Origin: Saprospiraceae bacterium
Lineage (GTDB): Bacteria > Bacteroidota > Bacteroidia > Chitinophagales > Saprospiraceae
DNA length: 32,244 nucleotides
Assembly (NCBI GenBank): GCA_027011385.1
Contig: JALVAD010000186.1
Coordinates: 1-32,244 of the forward strand
Direction: 5' to 3'
A program made the position numbers and the translations under genes. The number at the start of each line of letters is the position of its first letter. The stretch's first letter is position 1. The notes under the pieces were generated by a model, which saw nothing but the letters and a program-made list of their open reading frames with translations, had not been told where the DNA came from and searched no databases. This document shows, one piece after another, positions 16,401 to 24,892 of the stretch.

Positions 16401-18048
16401 AAGTATTTGTCTTGATGATAAAGCAACTCTACAGGCTTTGAAATATACTACAACTCCCAAACCTATCTGCGATACACTTGTGATATACACTATAAGTATA
16501 TGCAATATCAGTGAAGTAGATGCTTTTGGTGTGGTAGTTGAGGATATTCCTCCTGATGATTTTGTTTTAGTGGGCACTATCTTCAATGACAATGGATGTG
16601 CTACCGATAATGGCGGCATGGTTTATGATATTCCTACCGGATGTTGTATTTCTCTTACACTTACATATGACGCTGCTAATGCTATCAATGGTTATTACGG
16701 AAATCAGGGAGTAGATATTGACGGATCTTCAGGGCAAGATTATATAGATTTTGATGGTAGTACGACTACTTCCGAAGATGTGATTATTGACGGCACATTG
16801 GATTGCCCTTCGACGAATATTGAGTTCACAAAAGAAGTAAATATCTATCAATCTTGCGATGACGCCTTTGTTGTTTATAAGTTTTCTATTAAAAATGAAA
16901 TGAATATTCCTCTACAAGGGCTTGTTTTTACGGATATTTTACCCGATCCTTGTGTCTGGGCTTTTGAACCATATCTACTGGAAGGTTTAAGCGTTGGCAA
17001 TAGGAATATTGATGGCAATATGGCAAGCTTTGTCATTGATGAGGTTCTACCTGATACTACTGCAATATTTTATTTGGATGCAGCTTTGAGCTCTTGGGAT
17101 ATAAGTGGAATTTTATCAAACACCGCCGCTCTAGAAAATGTTCCTAATCCTGATAATGGTGGGTATAGAACCCTAACTTCCAATACAGTTTCCACAGATA
17201 TCACAGCTACTCCTTCAATCATTATACCGGATACGATATTTGCACATCTTGGGGATGAAATAGATTTGGAAATCAATTCTACAGATTCGATTAGTTGGAC
17301 AACATCAGGAGATGGTATTTTTTCCAACAGCAGCAGCAGTAAAACGAAATATATTCTCGGAGCTCAAGATTCGATTGATCACCAAGTGTATTTGTTCATC
17401 TCTATAAAATCTGACTGTGGGGAAACAGGAAAAAACATTGTAATTATTTTTGAGCAATGCCGTTTATCCATTACATCGGTAAATATTGGTGATTGCGATA
17501 ATAAAGATACTCCCTTGGAAAATACAGATGATACTTATGATGTTACTTTCAATATCTCAGCTATAAATCAGGATACCAATGTTACTTATACGGTAAAAGA
17601 CAGCACTAAGAGTTATGGTCAATTCAGCTACAATAGCGAAGGAAAGATAACGCTTCCAGCTGATGGATTGGATTATACGTTGGTGTTTGAGGACAGCGAA
17701 ATATCAGGTTGTACAATTCAAAAAGTGGTAAGCCAAAAAAGTTGTTCGGATAGTAATATAAAAAAACTGCTAATCGATATTCCAAATATTTTTACACCGG
17801 ATGACGATGGATACAATGACAAATGGTACGTGAAAATATCAGACCAAAGATTAAAAATACTCTCTTGCAAAATCTTTGATAGATGGGGTGAATTGGTTTA
17901 TTTTTCTGAAAATGATAATCATTTTTATTGGGATGGCCGGTTCAAAAATCGTAAAGCTATGCAAGGTGTGTATGTTTATGTTATTGAATATGCTATTGAT
18001 AATGGGAAAACGGTAACTGTAGCAGGAGATTTGACATTGATAAGATAG
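13468..18048 (+). CDS. Giant LRR/SprB/VWA surface protein, paralogue 2, type B sorting domain
   Basis: 1526 aa, with the same module order as its upstream neighbour but shorter. It has a signal peptide (1-22), 15 solenoid units at residues 83-440 (units 6 and 8 are 23-mers), a DCCGIQ cap and SprB-like modules. The VWA domain has MIDAS D668-V-S-S-S, T741 and D771. DUF11-like modules and one 99-residue repeat (1331-1428) follow. The C-terminus (about 1436-1526) is a gliding-motility-type (type B) sorting domain: IPNIFTPDDDGYNDKWYV, FDRWGELVY, WDGRFKNRKAMQGVYVY. Export by T9SS is expected, with an outcome different from type A proteins. The 35-bp gap to paralogue 1 holds the shared leader (TTAGGCTTTTGCATCTTTGA) but lacks the TAACTTTG box, so it is probably cotranscribed with paralogue 1. 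The conserved modules are close to the other two paralogues, pointing to duplication and perhaps gene conversion. Confidence 0.88.
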   Translation: MTYLRIAFTLILGFALSTILYSQDVTLRTQANVDAFDPNTTTISGNLTIGEINSSDPITDLSNLSNLTSVGGDLKIYYNYKLTNLDGLSKLTSIGENLNISYSNVLTNLDGLSKLTSIGENLDINYNNALTNIDGLNKLTSITGELKIISNNVLTNLNGLSNITSVDGNFDIVSNDVLTDLDGLSNITSVGGYLDIRVNIVLTNINGLSNLTSVSGLSISSNDALTNLDGLNNIISIDEYLNISNNNVLTNIDGLSNLTSVSGLSISSNDALTNLDGLSKITSISGGLSISSNNALINLDGLSNLTSIGVHLTIMENKVLTNIDGLSKLTSIGENLYISSNNTLTNLDGLSKISSINGDLSVYGNNKLTNLDGLNKISSIGGYLLIWNNYDLINIEGLSNLTSIGEYLLIEGNDVLTNLEGLSNLTFIGGNLDIRINHALTDCCGIQEILSTPGAIGGQINVYNNPSECSSKEEILESCFNITILVFPPCLDADNGSLQITVNGYDTIPFYYKWERIEDSAMGSGSSFDNIFNIENLKSGTYNVTVTTTALDTIIKTGIVLNQISGSLFEIIEITTTNSSNGYNNGSITVKIAGGIPPYTYDWSGISTGSQSGITGDNYTIINLPQGEYSITVSDDVWNQQIVEVSLLDETVPVFPCTEPLDIVILNDVSSSVDATEYRESKQFFVNFLNAANIGTNANDSRAAIVEWSDGGSQKIQIPITGDIATLQDYISYTRVFDGGTSPHQALSFGKDYLDSFGRADVEKVIILSTDGRRNQISSSLIALADKLKAAGYHIITIAFDNAFANSETRDLLTKVASNPQLAPGAPAYSLLDEDLADRIVKIYLCPIDPGSTSTAYFNRDGAIDILDIMPFGNCPNPYGVEISFTIEALRELSLPAGTPITFYFNNPELFGATPISTWRMPCALAAGEIDTFSVILPVNTAGNIFAVLNDDESQSPPILFPLTNIEELAYSNNIDNQSICLDDKATLQALKYTTTPKPICDTLVIYTISICNISEVDAFGVVVEDIPPDDFVLVGTIFNDNGCATDNGGMVYDIPTGCCISLTLTYDAANAINGYYGNQGVDIDGSSGQDYIDFDGSTTTSEDVIIDGTLDCPSTNIEFTKEVNIYQSCDDAFVVYKFSIKNEMNIPLQGLVFTDILPDPCVWAFEPYLLEGLSVGNRNIDGNMASFVIDEVLPDTTAIFYLDAALSSWDISGILSNTAALENVPNPDNGGYRTLTSNTVSTDITATPSIIIPDTIFAHLGDEIDLEINSTDSISWTTSGDGIFSNSSSSKTKYILGAQDSIDHQVYLFISIKSDCGETGKNIVIIFEQCRLSITSVNIGDCDNKDTPLENTDDTYDVTFNISAINQDTNVTYTVKDSTKSYGQFSYNSEGKITLPADGLDYTLVFEDSEISGCTIQKVVSQKSCSDSNIKKLLIDIPNIFTPDDDGYNDKWYVKISDQRLKILSCKIFDRWGELVYFSENDNHFYWDGRFKNRKAMQGVYVYVIEYAIDNGKTVTVAGDLTLIR
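13714..14787 (+). repeat. 72-bp coding tandem repeat, 15 units
   Basis: This segment encodes 358 residues: 13 units of 24 and two of 23. Units 6 (14074-14142) and 8 (14215-14283) are both 69 bp and differ at a single base, a sign of recent duplication or conversion within the array. Confidence 0.85.
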
Positions 18049-18059
18049 TGATATAATGA

Positions 18060-18433
18060 GGTGTATTTCATTTTTTCGCGTTTTGCAATACTGCCCTCTA
18101 ACTCCCTGTTTCTTCGCAGACTTCGAAACCGGGAAAACCGCACCCCGCATTTCCCTCCGCAATTCCCTTGATAAGCGAGTGTCTCTGACCTCGCTTCTTG
18201 CAAAATGCACTACTCCTGTGCTGATGCACAGGTTCTTTCACTATCAAGTGAGATCTACTCACTTGATTTTTGATAAAATCAAAACCATTCAATCATCCCC
18301 CTATCATTGTTCGTAACAAAGTGAAGAAAAATTATAAGGGGGAGAGCAGGGCATTTGCGGGATGGTAGAGGGGGCGGTTGTGCCAATAAACAGTAGTGTC
18401 AATCTGTAATGAAAAAAAAAAATGAGATGCACC
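18060..18433 (+). repeat. Intergenic inverted-end element, copy 2
   Basis: Longest copy, about 374 bp. The left end is GGTGTATTTCATTTTTTCGC (18060-18079); the right end (18411-18433) ends AAATGAGATGCACC. The centre has the CCCCCT/AGGGGG hairpin at 18297-18342 followed by GCGGGATGGTAGAGGGGGCGG. The left half (TTTTGCAATACTGCCCTC, then CTTCGAAACCGGGAAAACCGC) is shared with copy 3. It contains additional small hairpins. It begins 11 bp after the stop codon of paralogue 2 and ends 38 bp before the next -7 box. Confidence 0.7.
18215..18267 (+). terminator. Two hairpins, second followed by T run
   Basis: CCTGTGC and GCACAGG form a 7-bp stem with a 4-base loop (18215-18232). ATCAAGTGAG and CTCACTTGAT then form a perfect 10-bp stem with a 5-base loop (18243-18267), followed directly by five Ts when the stem's last T is counted. 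This lies inside intergenic element copy 2, about 165-220 bp after the stop of paralogue 2, and could end its transcript. The second stem is only 40 percent GC, so the call is tentative. Confidence 0.4.
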
Positions 18434-18449
18434 TTAATGATGGAATAAA

Positions 18450-18500
18450 TATATTTCTTTATATTTTTTTGTAACTTTGATTCATTATTAGGCTTTTGCA
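18450..18500 (+). promoter_or_regulatory. Promoter cassette, copy 2 (paralogue 3)
   Basis: ATATATTTCTTTATA, then seven Ts, then TAACTTTG at 18472-18479 (full -7 match) and TTCATTATTAGGCTTTTGC. It is nearly identical to the cassette at 6724-6780. The start codon is about 60 bp further on. Confidence 0.6.
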
Positions 18501-18538
18501 TCTTTGAAATTATTGAAATTAACGAAAATATCAATATT

Positions 18539-21500
18539 ATGACTTACCTAAAAATAGCTTTTACCTTTATATTAGGATTTGCCCTTTCCTCTCTGCTTTA
18601 CTCACAAGATGTAAAGCTTTATACCCAAGCAGATGTAGATGCCTTTGACCCCAATACAACGATGATAAGCGGTAATCTAGAGATTGGTAGTACTTATGGC
18701 AATGATCCCATCACAGATTTATCAAATCTATCAAACCTAACTTCCATTGGTGGATATTTAAAAATCTATAACAATGATGCATTAACAAATCTCGATGGGT
18801 TAAGTAAACTCACATCTATTGGGGGTTTTTTAATTATTACAACCAATGATACTTTAACCGATATTAATGGGCTAAATAAGCTCTCTTCCATTGGTGGAGA
18901 TTTGATTATTTCCAACAATTCTAAACTATCAAATATTGATGGGCTAAATAATCTAATTTCCATTGGTGGAGATTTGATTATTTACAACAATTCTAAACTA
19001 TCAAATATTGATGGGCTAAATAAGCTCACTTCCATTGGTGGAGGTTTGATTATTTATTACAATGATGCATTAACAAATATTGATGGGCTAAATAATCTAA
19101 TTTCTATTGGGGGAAAATTATATATTAGAAACAATGATGCTTTAACAAATATTGATGGATTAGGTAAAATTACTTCAGTAAGTGAAAATTTGACCATTAT
19201 TAACAATAAAAAACTAACAAATATTGATGGGCTAAATAAACTCACTTCCATTAATGGATATTTAAGAATTTCTGGAAATGATATATTATCAAATTTTGAT
19301 GGTTTAAGTAGTCTTAATACTATTGATAAATATTTAAAAATTGTTAACAATAAAAAACTAACAGATTGCTGTGGTATTCAAGAAATCTTATCTACACCCG
19401 GAGCAATTGGAGGGCAAATTATAATTTATAATAATCCGTCAGAATGTAGTAGTAAAGAAGAAGTATTGGAATCATCATGTGGAATAAAGATTAATATTCT
19501 CACTTTTCCTCCTTGTATTGATGCCGATAACGGCTCTTTACAAATTACTGTAAAGAGATATGATACAATTCCTTTTTATTACAAATGGGAACGGATAGAA
19601 GATAGTGCTATGGGTAGTGGAAGTAGTTTTGATAATATTTTTAATATAGAAAATCTAAAAGGAGGAACTTATAATATCACTGTTACCACGAACGCACCTG
19701 ATACTATTATAAATACAGGAATTGTTTTAAATCAAATATCCGGCTCTGTATTTGAGATTATTGAAATCACTACTACTAATAGCTCCAATGGATATAACAA
19801 TGGTAGCATTACTGTAAAAACAGCAGGTGGTATATCGCCATATACTTATGATTGGTCAGGAATATCCACAGGAAGCTATATAGGAATTACTGATGATAAT
19901 TATACCATTGATAACCTTACACAAGGTGAGTATTCTATAACAGTATCCGATGATGCCGGGAATCAACAAAGTATCGCAGTATCACTTCTAGATGAGACAA
20001 TCCCTACATTTCCCTGTACAGAACCAATTGATATAATTATACTCAACGATGTTTCTGGATCAGTAAACGCAACTGAATATAAAGAGTCTAAACAATTTTT
20101 TGTTGATTTTCTTAATGCAGTAAATATAGGCACAAACGCTGATGATAGCAGGGCAGCTATTGTTGAATGGTCTTCTTATAGCCCTCCGAAAATTCAAATT
20201 CCTATTACCGGAGATATTGCGACTTTACAGGATTACATCTCTTACAATAGAGTATTTTATGGAGGTACATCTCCACATCTGGCAATGAGTTTTGGTAAAA
20301 AATATCTTGACAGTGTTGGACGCGTAGATGTAGAAAAGGTAATTATTCTTTCTACTGATGGAAGTTATGGTCAGGTATCTCCATCATTGATAGCATTGGC
20401 TGACAAATTCAAAGCTGCCGGATATCATATTGTCACCATAGCTTTTGATAATGCATTTGCTTATAGTAGTACAAGAGATATATTAACCGAAGTTGCTTCT
20501 ATCCCTCAGTTAGCTCCGGGTGCTCCTGCATATTCACTTCTAGATGGAGATTTAGCAAATAAAATAGTCAATCTCTATCTTTGTCCGATAGACCCCGGAA
20601 GTACTGCTACAGCGTATTTCAATAGAGACGGGTCAATTGACATTCTTGATATTGTACCTATTGGCAATTGTCCGTATCCCGATGGTGTAGAGATAAATTT
20701 TACAATTGAGGCTTTAAGAGAACTGTCTCTTCCTGCCGGTACTCCTGTTACGTTTTATTTCAATAACCCTGAACTTTTCGGAACTACTCCCATTTTAACC
20801 TGGATAATGCCCTGCGCTTTGGCAGCAGGAGAAATTGATACTTTTTCTGTAATATTACCTGTTAATACCCCCGGAAACATCTTTGCTGTTCTCAATGATG
20901 ATGGCAGCCAATCTCCTCCTATACAGTTTCCTATCACCAATATTGAAGAACTTGCATATTCCAATAATATAGACAATCAGAGCATTTGTCTTGATGATAG
21001 AGCTACTTTACAGGCATTGAAATATACTACAACTCCCAAACCTATCTGCGATACACTTGTGATATACACTATAAACGTATGCAATATCAGTGAAGTAGAT
21101 GCTTTTGGTGTCGTAGTTGAGGATATTCCTCCCGATGATTTTGTTTTGGTGGGCACTGTCTTCAATGACAATGGATGTGCTACCGATAATGGCGGGGTTT
21201 ATGATATTCCTGCCGGATGTTGTATTTCTCTTACACTTACTTATGATGCTGCGAATGCTGCCAATGGTTACTACGGAAATCAGGGAGTAAATATCGATGG
21301 ACCATCAGGGCAAGATTATATAGATTTTGATGGTAGCACTACTACTGCTGAAGATGTGATTATTGACGATACATTGGATTGTCCTTCGACAAATATTGAA
21401 TTCACAAAGGAAGTAAATATCTACCAATCTTGCGACGATGCCTTTGTGGTTTATAAGTTTTCTATTAAAAATGAAATGAATATTCCTCTACAAGGGCTTG

Positions 21501-23515
21501 TTTTTACGGATATTTTACCCGATCCTTGTGTCTGGGCTTTTGAACCATATCTACTGGAAGGTTTAAGCATTGGCAATAGAGATATTGATGGCAATAAGGC
21601 TAGCTTTGTTATTGATGAGGTTCTCCCTGATACTACTGCAACATTTTATTTGGATGCAGCTTTGAGCTCTTGGGATATAAGCGGAATTTTATCAAATACT
21701 GCCACTCTCCAAAATATTCCCGATCCTGATAATGGTGGATATAGAACGCTAACTTCCAATACGGTTTCCACAAATGTCACAGCTACTCCTACAATTATTT
21801 TGCCGGATACTATATTCGCACATCAGGGGGATGAAATAGATTTGGAAATCAATTCTACGGATTCGATTAGTTGGACAACATCAGGAGATGGTATTTTTTC
21901 CGACAGCAGCAGTAGTAAAACGAAATATATTCCAGGAGTTCAAGATTCGATTGACCAAAAAGTGTATTTATTCGTCTCCGTAAAATCTGACTGTGGGGAA
22001 ACAGGAAAAAACATTGTAATTATTTTTGAGCAATGTAGTTTGTCCATTACTTCGGTAAACATCGGTGATTGCAAAGACAATGACACTCCATCAGATAATA
22101 CTGATGACACCTATGAAGTGACTTTTAATATTTCCGCCTTAAATCCCGGTTCAAACGGTACTTTTACGGTAAAAGATGGCACTAAAGATTATGGGCAATT
22201 CAACTACAATAGTGAGGGAATGATAACACTTCCTGCTGATGGATTGGATTATACTTTGGTATTTGAGGATAGTGAATTATCAGGTTGCACTATACAAAAA
22301 GTGGTAAATCAAGAGAGTTGCTCGGATGAATGTTCTATGAGTATTGATAGTATTCTTATAGGAGATTGCAATGATAATGGCACTCCCTCAGACAATACCG
22401 ATGATACTTATGATGTAACTTTCAATATTTCAGCCTTAAATCCGGGTTCTAATTCTACTTATACGGTAAAAGACAACACAAAGAATTACGGTCAATTCAA
22501 CTACAATAATGAGGGAAAGATAACGCTTCCTGCTAATGGATTGAATTATACATTGGTATTTGAGGATAGTGAAAAATCTGGTTGTACAATTCAAAAAATT
22601 GTAAGCCATGAAAGTTGTTCGGATGATTGTTCTATGAATATTGATAGTATTGTTATCGGTGATTGTAATGACAATGACACTCCCTCAGATAATACGGATG
22701 ACACCTATGAAGTGACTTTCAATATTTCAGCTTTGAATCCGGGTTCCAATGCTACTTATACGGTAAAAGATGGAACTAAGGATTATGGGCAATTCAGCTA
22801 CAATAGCGCGGAAAAGATAACACTTCCTGCTGATGGATTGGATTATACCTTGGTGTTTGAGGATAGTGAAATATCAGGTTGTACTATACAAAAAGTGGTA
22901 AATAAGCAAAGTTGTTCGGACGAATGTTCTATGAATATTGATAGTATTGTTATTGGTGATTGTGATGACAATGGCACTCCATCAGACAATACGGATGACA
23001 CCTATGAAGTAACTTTCCAAATATCAGCCTTAAATCCGGGTTCTAATGCTACTTATGCAGTAAAAAACGGCATTAAGGATTATGGTCAGTTCAGCTACAA
23101 TAGCGAGGGAAAGATAACGCTTCCTGCTAATGGTTTGGATTATACTTTAGTGTTTGAGGATAGCGAAAAATCGGGTTGCACAATTCAAAAAGAGGTAAGC
23201 CAACAAAGCTGTTCCAATAGTATTGTAGAAAAACCTGTAATAGATATTCCAAATATTTTTACTCCAAATGATGATGGACACAATGACAAATGGTATGTAA
23301 AAATATCAGACCAAAGAATAAAAATACTCTCTTGCAAAATTTATGATAGATGGGGTGAATTGGTTTATTTTTCTGAAAATGATAATAATTTTTATTGGGA
23401 TGGTCGGTTCAAAAATCGTAAAGCTATGCAAGGCGTATATGTTTATGTCATTGAATATAACATTGATAATGGGAAAACGGTAACTGTAGCAGGGGATTTG
23501 ACATTGATAAGATAG
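18539..23515 (+). CDS. Giant LRR/SprB/VWA surface protein, paralogue 3, type B sorting domain
   Basis: 1658 aa, third member of the tandem set. It has a signal peptide (1-22) and only 8 solenoid units (residues 83-274) after the capping unit. The DCCGIQ cap and SprB-like modules follow, then a VWA with MIDAS D504-V-S-G-S, T577 and D607, and Ig/DUF11-like modules. The 99-residue repeat occurs four times in exact tandem (residues 1166-1561); each unit begins with Cys and carries GDC-x-DN, KDYGQF-type and SGCTIQK phrases, with four Cys per unit. A type B sorting domain ends the protein (about 1569-1658). Its stalk-like 99-residue part is thus extended where its solenoid is shortest. It has its own promoter cassette. 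An element copy begins 7 bp after its stop codon. It should be a T9SS-exported surface adhesin or part of a surface filament; the ligand is unknown. Confidence 0.88.
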   Translation: MTYLKIAFTFILGFALSSLLYSQDVKLYTQADVDAFDPNTTMISGNLEIGSTYGNDPITDLSNLSNLTSIGGYLKIYNNDALTNLDGLSKLTSIGGFLIITTNDTLTDINGLNKLSSIGGDLIISNNSKLSNIDGLNNLISIGGDLIIYNNSKLSNIDGLNKLTSIGGGLIIYYNDALTNIDGLNNLISIGGKLYIRNNDALTNIDGLGKITSVSENLTIINNKKLTNIDGLNKLTSINGYLRISGNDILSNFDGLSSLNTIDKYLKIVNNKKLTDCCGIQEILSTPGAIGGQIIIYNNPSECSSKEEVLESSCGIKINILTFPPCIDADNGSLQITVKRYDTIPFYYKWERIEDSAMGSGSSFDNIFNIENLKGGTYNITVTTNAPDTIINTGIVLNQISGSVFEIIEITTTNSSNGYNNGSITVKTAGGISPYTYDWSGISTGSYIGITDDNYTIDNLTQGEYSITVSDDAGNQQSIAVSLLDETIPTFPCTEPIDIIILNDVSGSVNATEYKESKQFFVDFLNAVNIGTNADDSRAAIVEWSSYSPPKIQIPITGDIATLQDYISYNRVFYGGTSPHLAMSFGKKYLDSVGRVDVEKVIILSTDGSYGQVSPSLIALADKFKAAGYHIVTIAFDNAFAYSSTRDILTEVASIPQLAPGAPAYSLLDGDLANKIVNLYLCPIDPGSTATAYFNRDGSIDILDIVPIGNCPYPDGVEINFTIEALRELSLPAGTPVTFYFNNPELFGTTPILTWIMPCALAAGEIDTFSVILPVNTPGNIFAVLNDDGSQSPPIQFPITNIEELAYSNNIDNQSICLDDRATLQALKYTTTPKPICDTLVIYTINVCNISEVDAFGVVVEDIPPDDFVLVGTVFNDNGCATDNGGVYDIPAGCCISLTLTYDAANAANGYYGNQGVNIDGPSGQDYIDFDGSTTTAEDVIIDDTLDCPSTNIEFTKEVNIYQSCDDAFVVYKFSIKNEMNIPLQGLVFTDILPDPCVWAFEPYLLEGLSIGNRDIDGNKASFVIDEVLPDTTATFYLDAALSSWDISGILSNTATLQNIPDPDNGGYRTLTSNTVSTNVTATPTIILPDTIFAHQGDEIDLEINSTDSISWTTSGDGIFSDSSSSKTKYIPGVQDSIDQKVYLFVSVKSDCGETGKNIVIIFEQCSLSITSVNIGDCKDNDTPSDNTDDTYEVTFNISALNPGSNGTFTVKDGTKDYGQFNYNSEGMITLPADGLDYTLVFEDSELSGCTIQKVVNQESCSDECSMSIDSILIGDCNDNGTPSDNTDDTYDVTFNISALNPGSNSTYTVKDNTKNYGQFNYNNEGKITLPANGLNYTLVFEDSEKSGCTIQKIVSHESCSDDCSMNIDSIVIGDCNDNDTPSDNTDDTYEVTFNISALNPGSNATYTVKDGTKDYGQFSYNSAEKITLPADGLDYTLVFEDSEISGCTIQKVVNKQSCSDECSMNIDSIVIGDCDDNGTPSDNTDDTYEVTFQISALNPGSNATYAVKNGIKDYGQFSYNSEGKITLPANGLDYTLVFEDSEKSGCTIQKEVSQQSCSNSIVEKPVIDIPNIFTPNDDGHNDKWYVKISDQRIKILSCKIYDRWGELVYFSENDNNFYWDGRFKNRKAMQGVYVYVIEYNIDNGKTVTVAGDLTLIR
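18785..19360 (+). repeat. 72-bp coding tandem repeat, 8 units
   Basis: Eight units of exactly 24 residues (192 residues in all), the shortest array of the three paralogues. The unit starting phrase changes to SNIDGL in units 3 and 4. Confidence 0.85.
22034..23221 (+). repeat. 297-bp coding tandem repeat, 4 units
   Basis: Unit starts (the Cys codon) are at 22034, 22331, 22628 and 22925, exactly 297 bp apart, with no insertions or deletions between units. Paralogues 1 and 2 carry a single unit at the matching place. Confidence 0.88.
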
Positions 23516-23522
23516 TGATGAA

Positions 23523-23814
23523 GGTGCATTTCATTTTTTCGCTTTTTGCAATACTGCCCTCCCGTAGAAACCTTTACAGGTTTTACGGGACAGGTCTAAC
23601 TCCCTGTTTCTTCGCAGACTTCGAAACCGGGAAAACCGCAACCCGCATTTCCCTTTACAATGAGTCGCGGGATGCTACCTCCCCCTATCATTGTTCGTAA
23701 CAAAGTGAAGAAAAATTATAAGGGGGAGAGTAAAGCATTTGTGGGATGGATGAGGGGGCAGTTGTGCTGATAAACAGGAATATCAATCCGCAAAGGAGAA
23801 AAATGAAATGCACC
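23523..23814 (+). repeat. Intergenic inverted-end element, copy 3
   Basis: Left end GGTGCATTTCATTTTTTCGC (23523-23542) and right end AAAAATGAAATGCACC (to 23814) are inverted copies, perfect over 16 bases. CTCCCCCT at 23679-23686 pairs with AGGGGGAG at 23721-23728. Relative to copy 2 it has an insertion carrying a 12-bp stem with one bulge (CCCGTAGAAACCT and AGGTTTTACGGG, 23561-23589), which may act as a terminator for paralogue 3. Confidence 0.7.
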
Positions 23815-23888
23815 CAGAAACATTAAACATTAATAAACTAATTCTTAACTATCCTTAACTTCTTAATGGTTTTATTAAAATATTTTTT

Positions 23889-23928
23889 GAACACGGATAA
23901 CACAGATTGTACGGATAAACACCGATTA
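23889..23928 (+). repeat. GAACACGGATAACACAGATT-type repeat, copy a
   Basis: A short repeat with the phrases GAACACGGATAACACAGATT and ACGGATAAACACCGATT. It is preceded by AATATTTTTT, as is copy b at 27592. Repeats of this type are common between genes in Bacteroidota. It sits between element copy 3 and the promoter cassette of the MBL gene. Confidence 0.5.
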
Positions 23929-23950
23929 AGTGTCCAAGTGGATTTTACGT

Positions 23951-24010
23951 CTAAGATATACTTCTTAATATTTTTTTTGTAACTTTGATTCCTATTAGGC
24001 TTTCGCCCTT
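23951..24010 (+). promoter_or_regulatory. Promoter cassette, copy 3 (MBL hydrolase)
   Basis: CTAAGATATACTTCTTA, a T8 run, TAACTTTG at 23980-23987 (full -7 match), then TTCCTATTAGGCTTTCGCC. Almost the same sequence precedes the giant surface genes at 6818 and 18539, yet the gene here is unrelated to them. Confidence 0.6.
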
Positions 24011-24036
24011 AATATAACAATGATAATATTAAACAA

Positions 24037-24879
24037 ATGAAAGTTACAGTATTAGTCGAAAACTCAGTTTCTAAAAATGGTCAACCCGGACTGAAATCTG
24101 AACACGGATTAAGTATTCATATTGAAGTGAATAATACCAATATACTTTTTGATGTTGGAAAAACAGATTTGTTTAGCCGCAATTCAAAGAAGTTAAACAT
24201 TGATTTGTCCAAAGTTGATTATCTTATAATTTCTCACGGTCATTATGACCATGGTGGAGGTTTAAAGCATTTTCTAAAAATCAATACTAAGGCTAAAATT
24301 TATATGCATAAGAAGGCTATCAACAAGTATTTTACTAAAATATTTGGTTTTATACCTTTTAACATTAGCCTTGATTCAAATATTATTAATAAAAATAGAG
24401 ATAGAATAGTTTTTGTTGACGAAGATATGCATTTAACTGACAATATTGATTTGCTGGCTGATTTCCCAGAAGATTTCCCTCAACTAACAGGAAACTTAAG
24501 CTTATATGAAAAGTATGAAGGGATTGTTGAAAATGATAAATTTCAACATGAAATAGCGCTTTTAATCAATGAAAACAGTAATACGGTTTTATTTACCGCT
24601 TGTTCACATTCCGGTATAATTAATATGTATAAAAAAGCTGAATCATTTAAGAAAAATGAAAAAATAAACTATGTTTTTGGAGGTTTTCACACATATAATC
24701 CGGCAACAAGAAAAAATGAAAGCAAAAACTATTTAGATAATCTTACCTCCGGACTAAAAGAAACCGATTCTTTGTTTTATACTGGACATTGTACAGGCGA
24801 ACAAAATCTGGACTATTTGAAAGAAAAATTAGATAATAAGATATTTTCAATGAATACAGGAGATATTATAGAGATATAA
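24037..24879 (+). CDS. MBL-fold metallohydrolase (COG1237-like)
   Basis: This is a 280-aa cytoplasmic protein with no signal peptide. The metal-binding motif H67-G-H69-Y-D71-H72 is intact. Further expected ligands are H191 in TACSHSG, and H218 (GGFH) and H251 (YTGHCTG) are conserved-looking His motifs near the end. This layout matches the metal-dependent hydrolases of COG1237, often annotated as 7,8-dihydropterin-6-methyl-4-(beta-D-ribofuranosyl)aminobenzene-5'-phosphate synthase in analogy to methanopterin synthesis; that specific reaction is unlikely to hold in a bacterium of this group, so the substrate is unknown. Length is normal. It stands alone between surface-protein genes but has the same promoter and leader cassette as paralogues 1 and 3, suggesting shared expression or a captured promoter. 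The N-terminus begins directly with the beta-strand expected for the fold (MKVTVLVENS). Confidence 0.87.
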   Translation: MKVTVLVENSVSKNGQPGLKSEHGLSIHIEVNNTNILFDVGKTDLFSRNSKKLNIDLSKVDYLIISHGHYDHGGGLKHFLKINTKAKIYMHKKAINKYFTKIFGFIPFNISLDSNIINKNRDRIVFVDEDMHLTDNIDLLADFPEDFPQLTGNLSLYEKYEGIVENDKFQHEIALLINENSNTVLFTACSHSGIINMYKKAESFKKNEKINYVFGGFHTYNPATRKNESKNYLDNLTSGLKETDSLFYTGHCTGEQNLDYLKEKLDNKIFSMNTGDIIEI

Positions 24880-24892
24880 TTAGTGTCTGTAA

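Noticed and set aside
18056-18316. Open frame of 86 codons after paralogue 2 and a 61-codon one at 23515-23700
   Set aside because: Both lie inside copies of the non-coding intergenic element, share its sequence and have no protein-like conservation.
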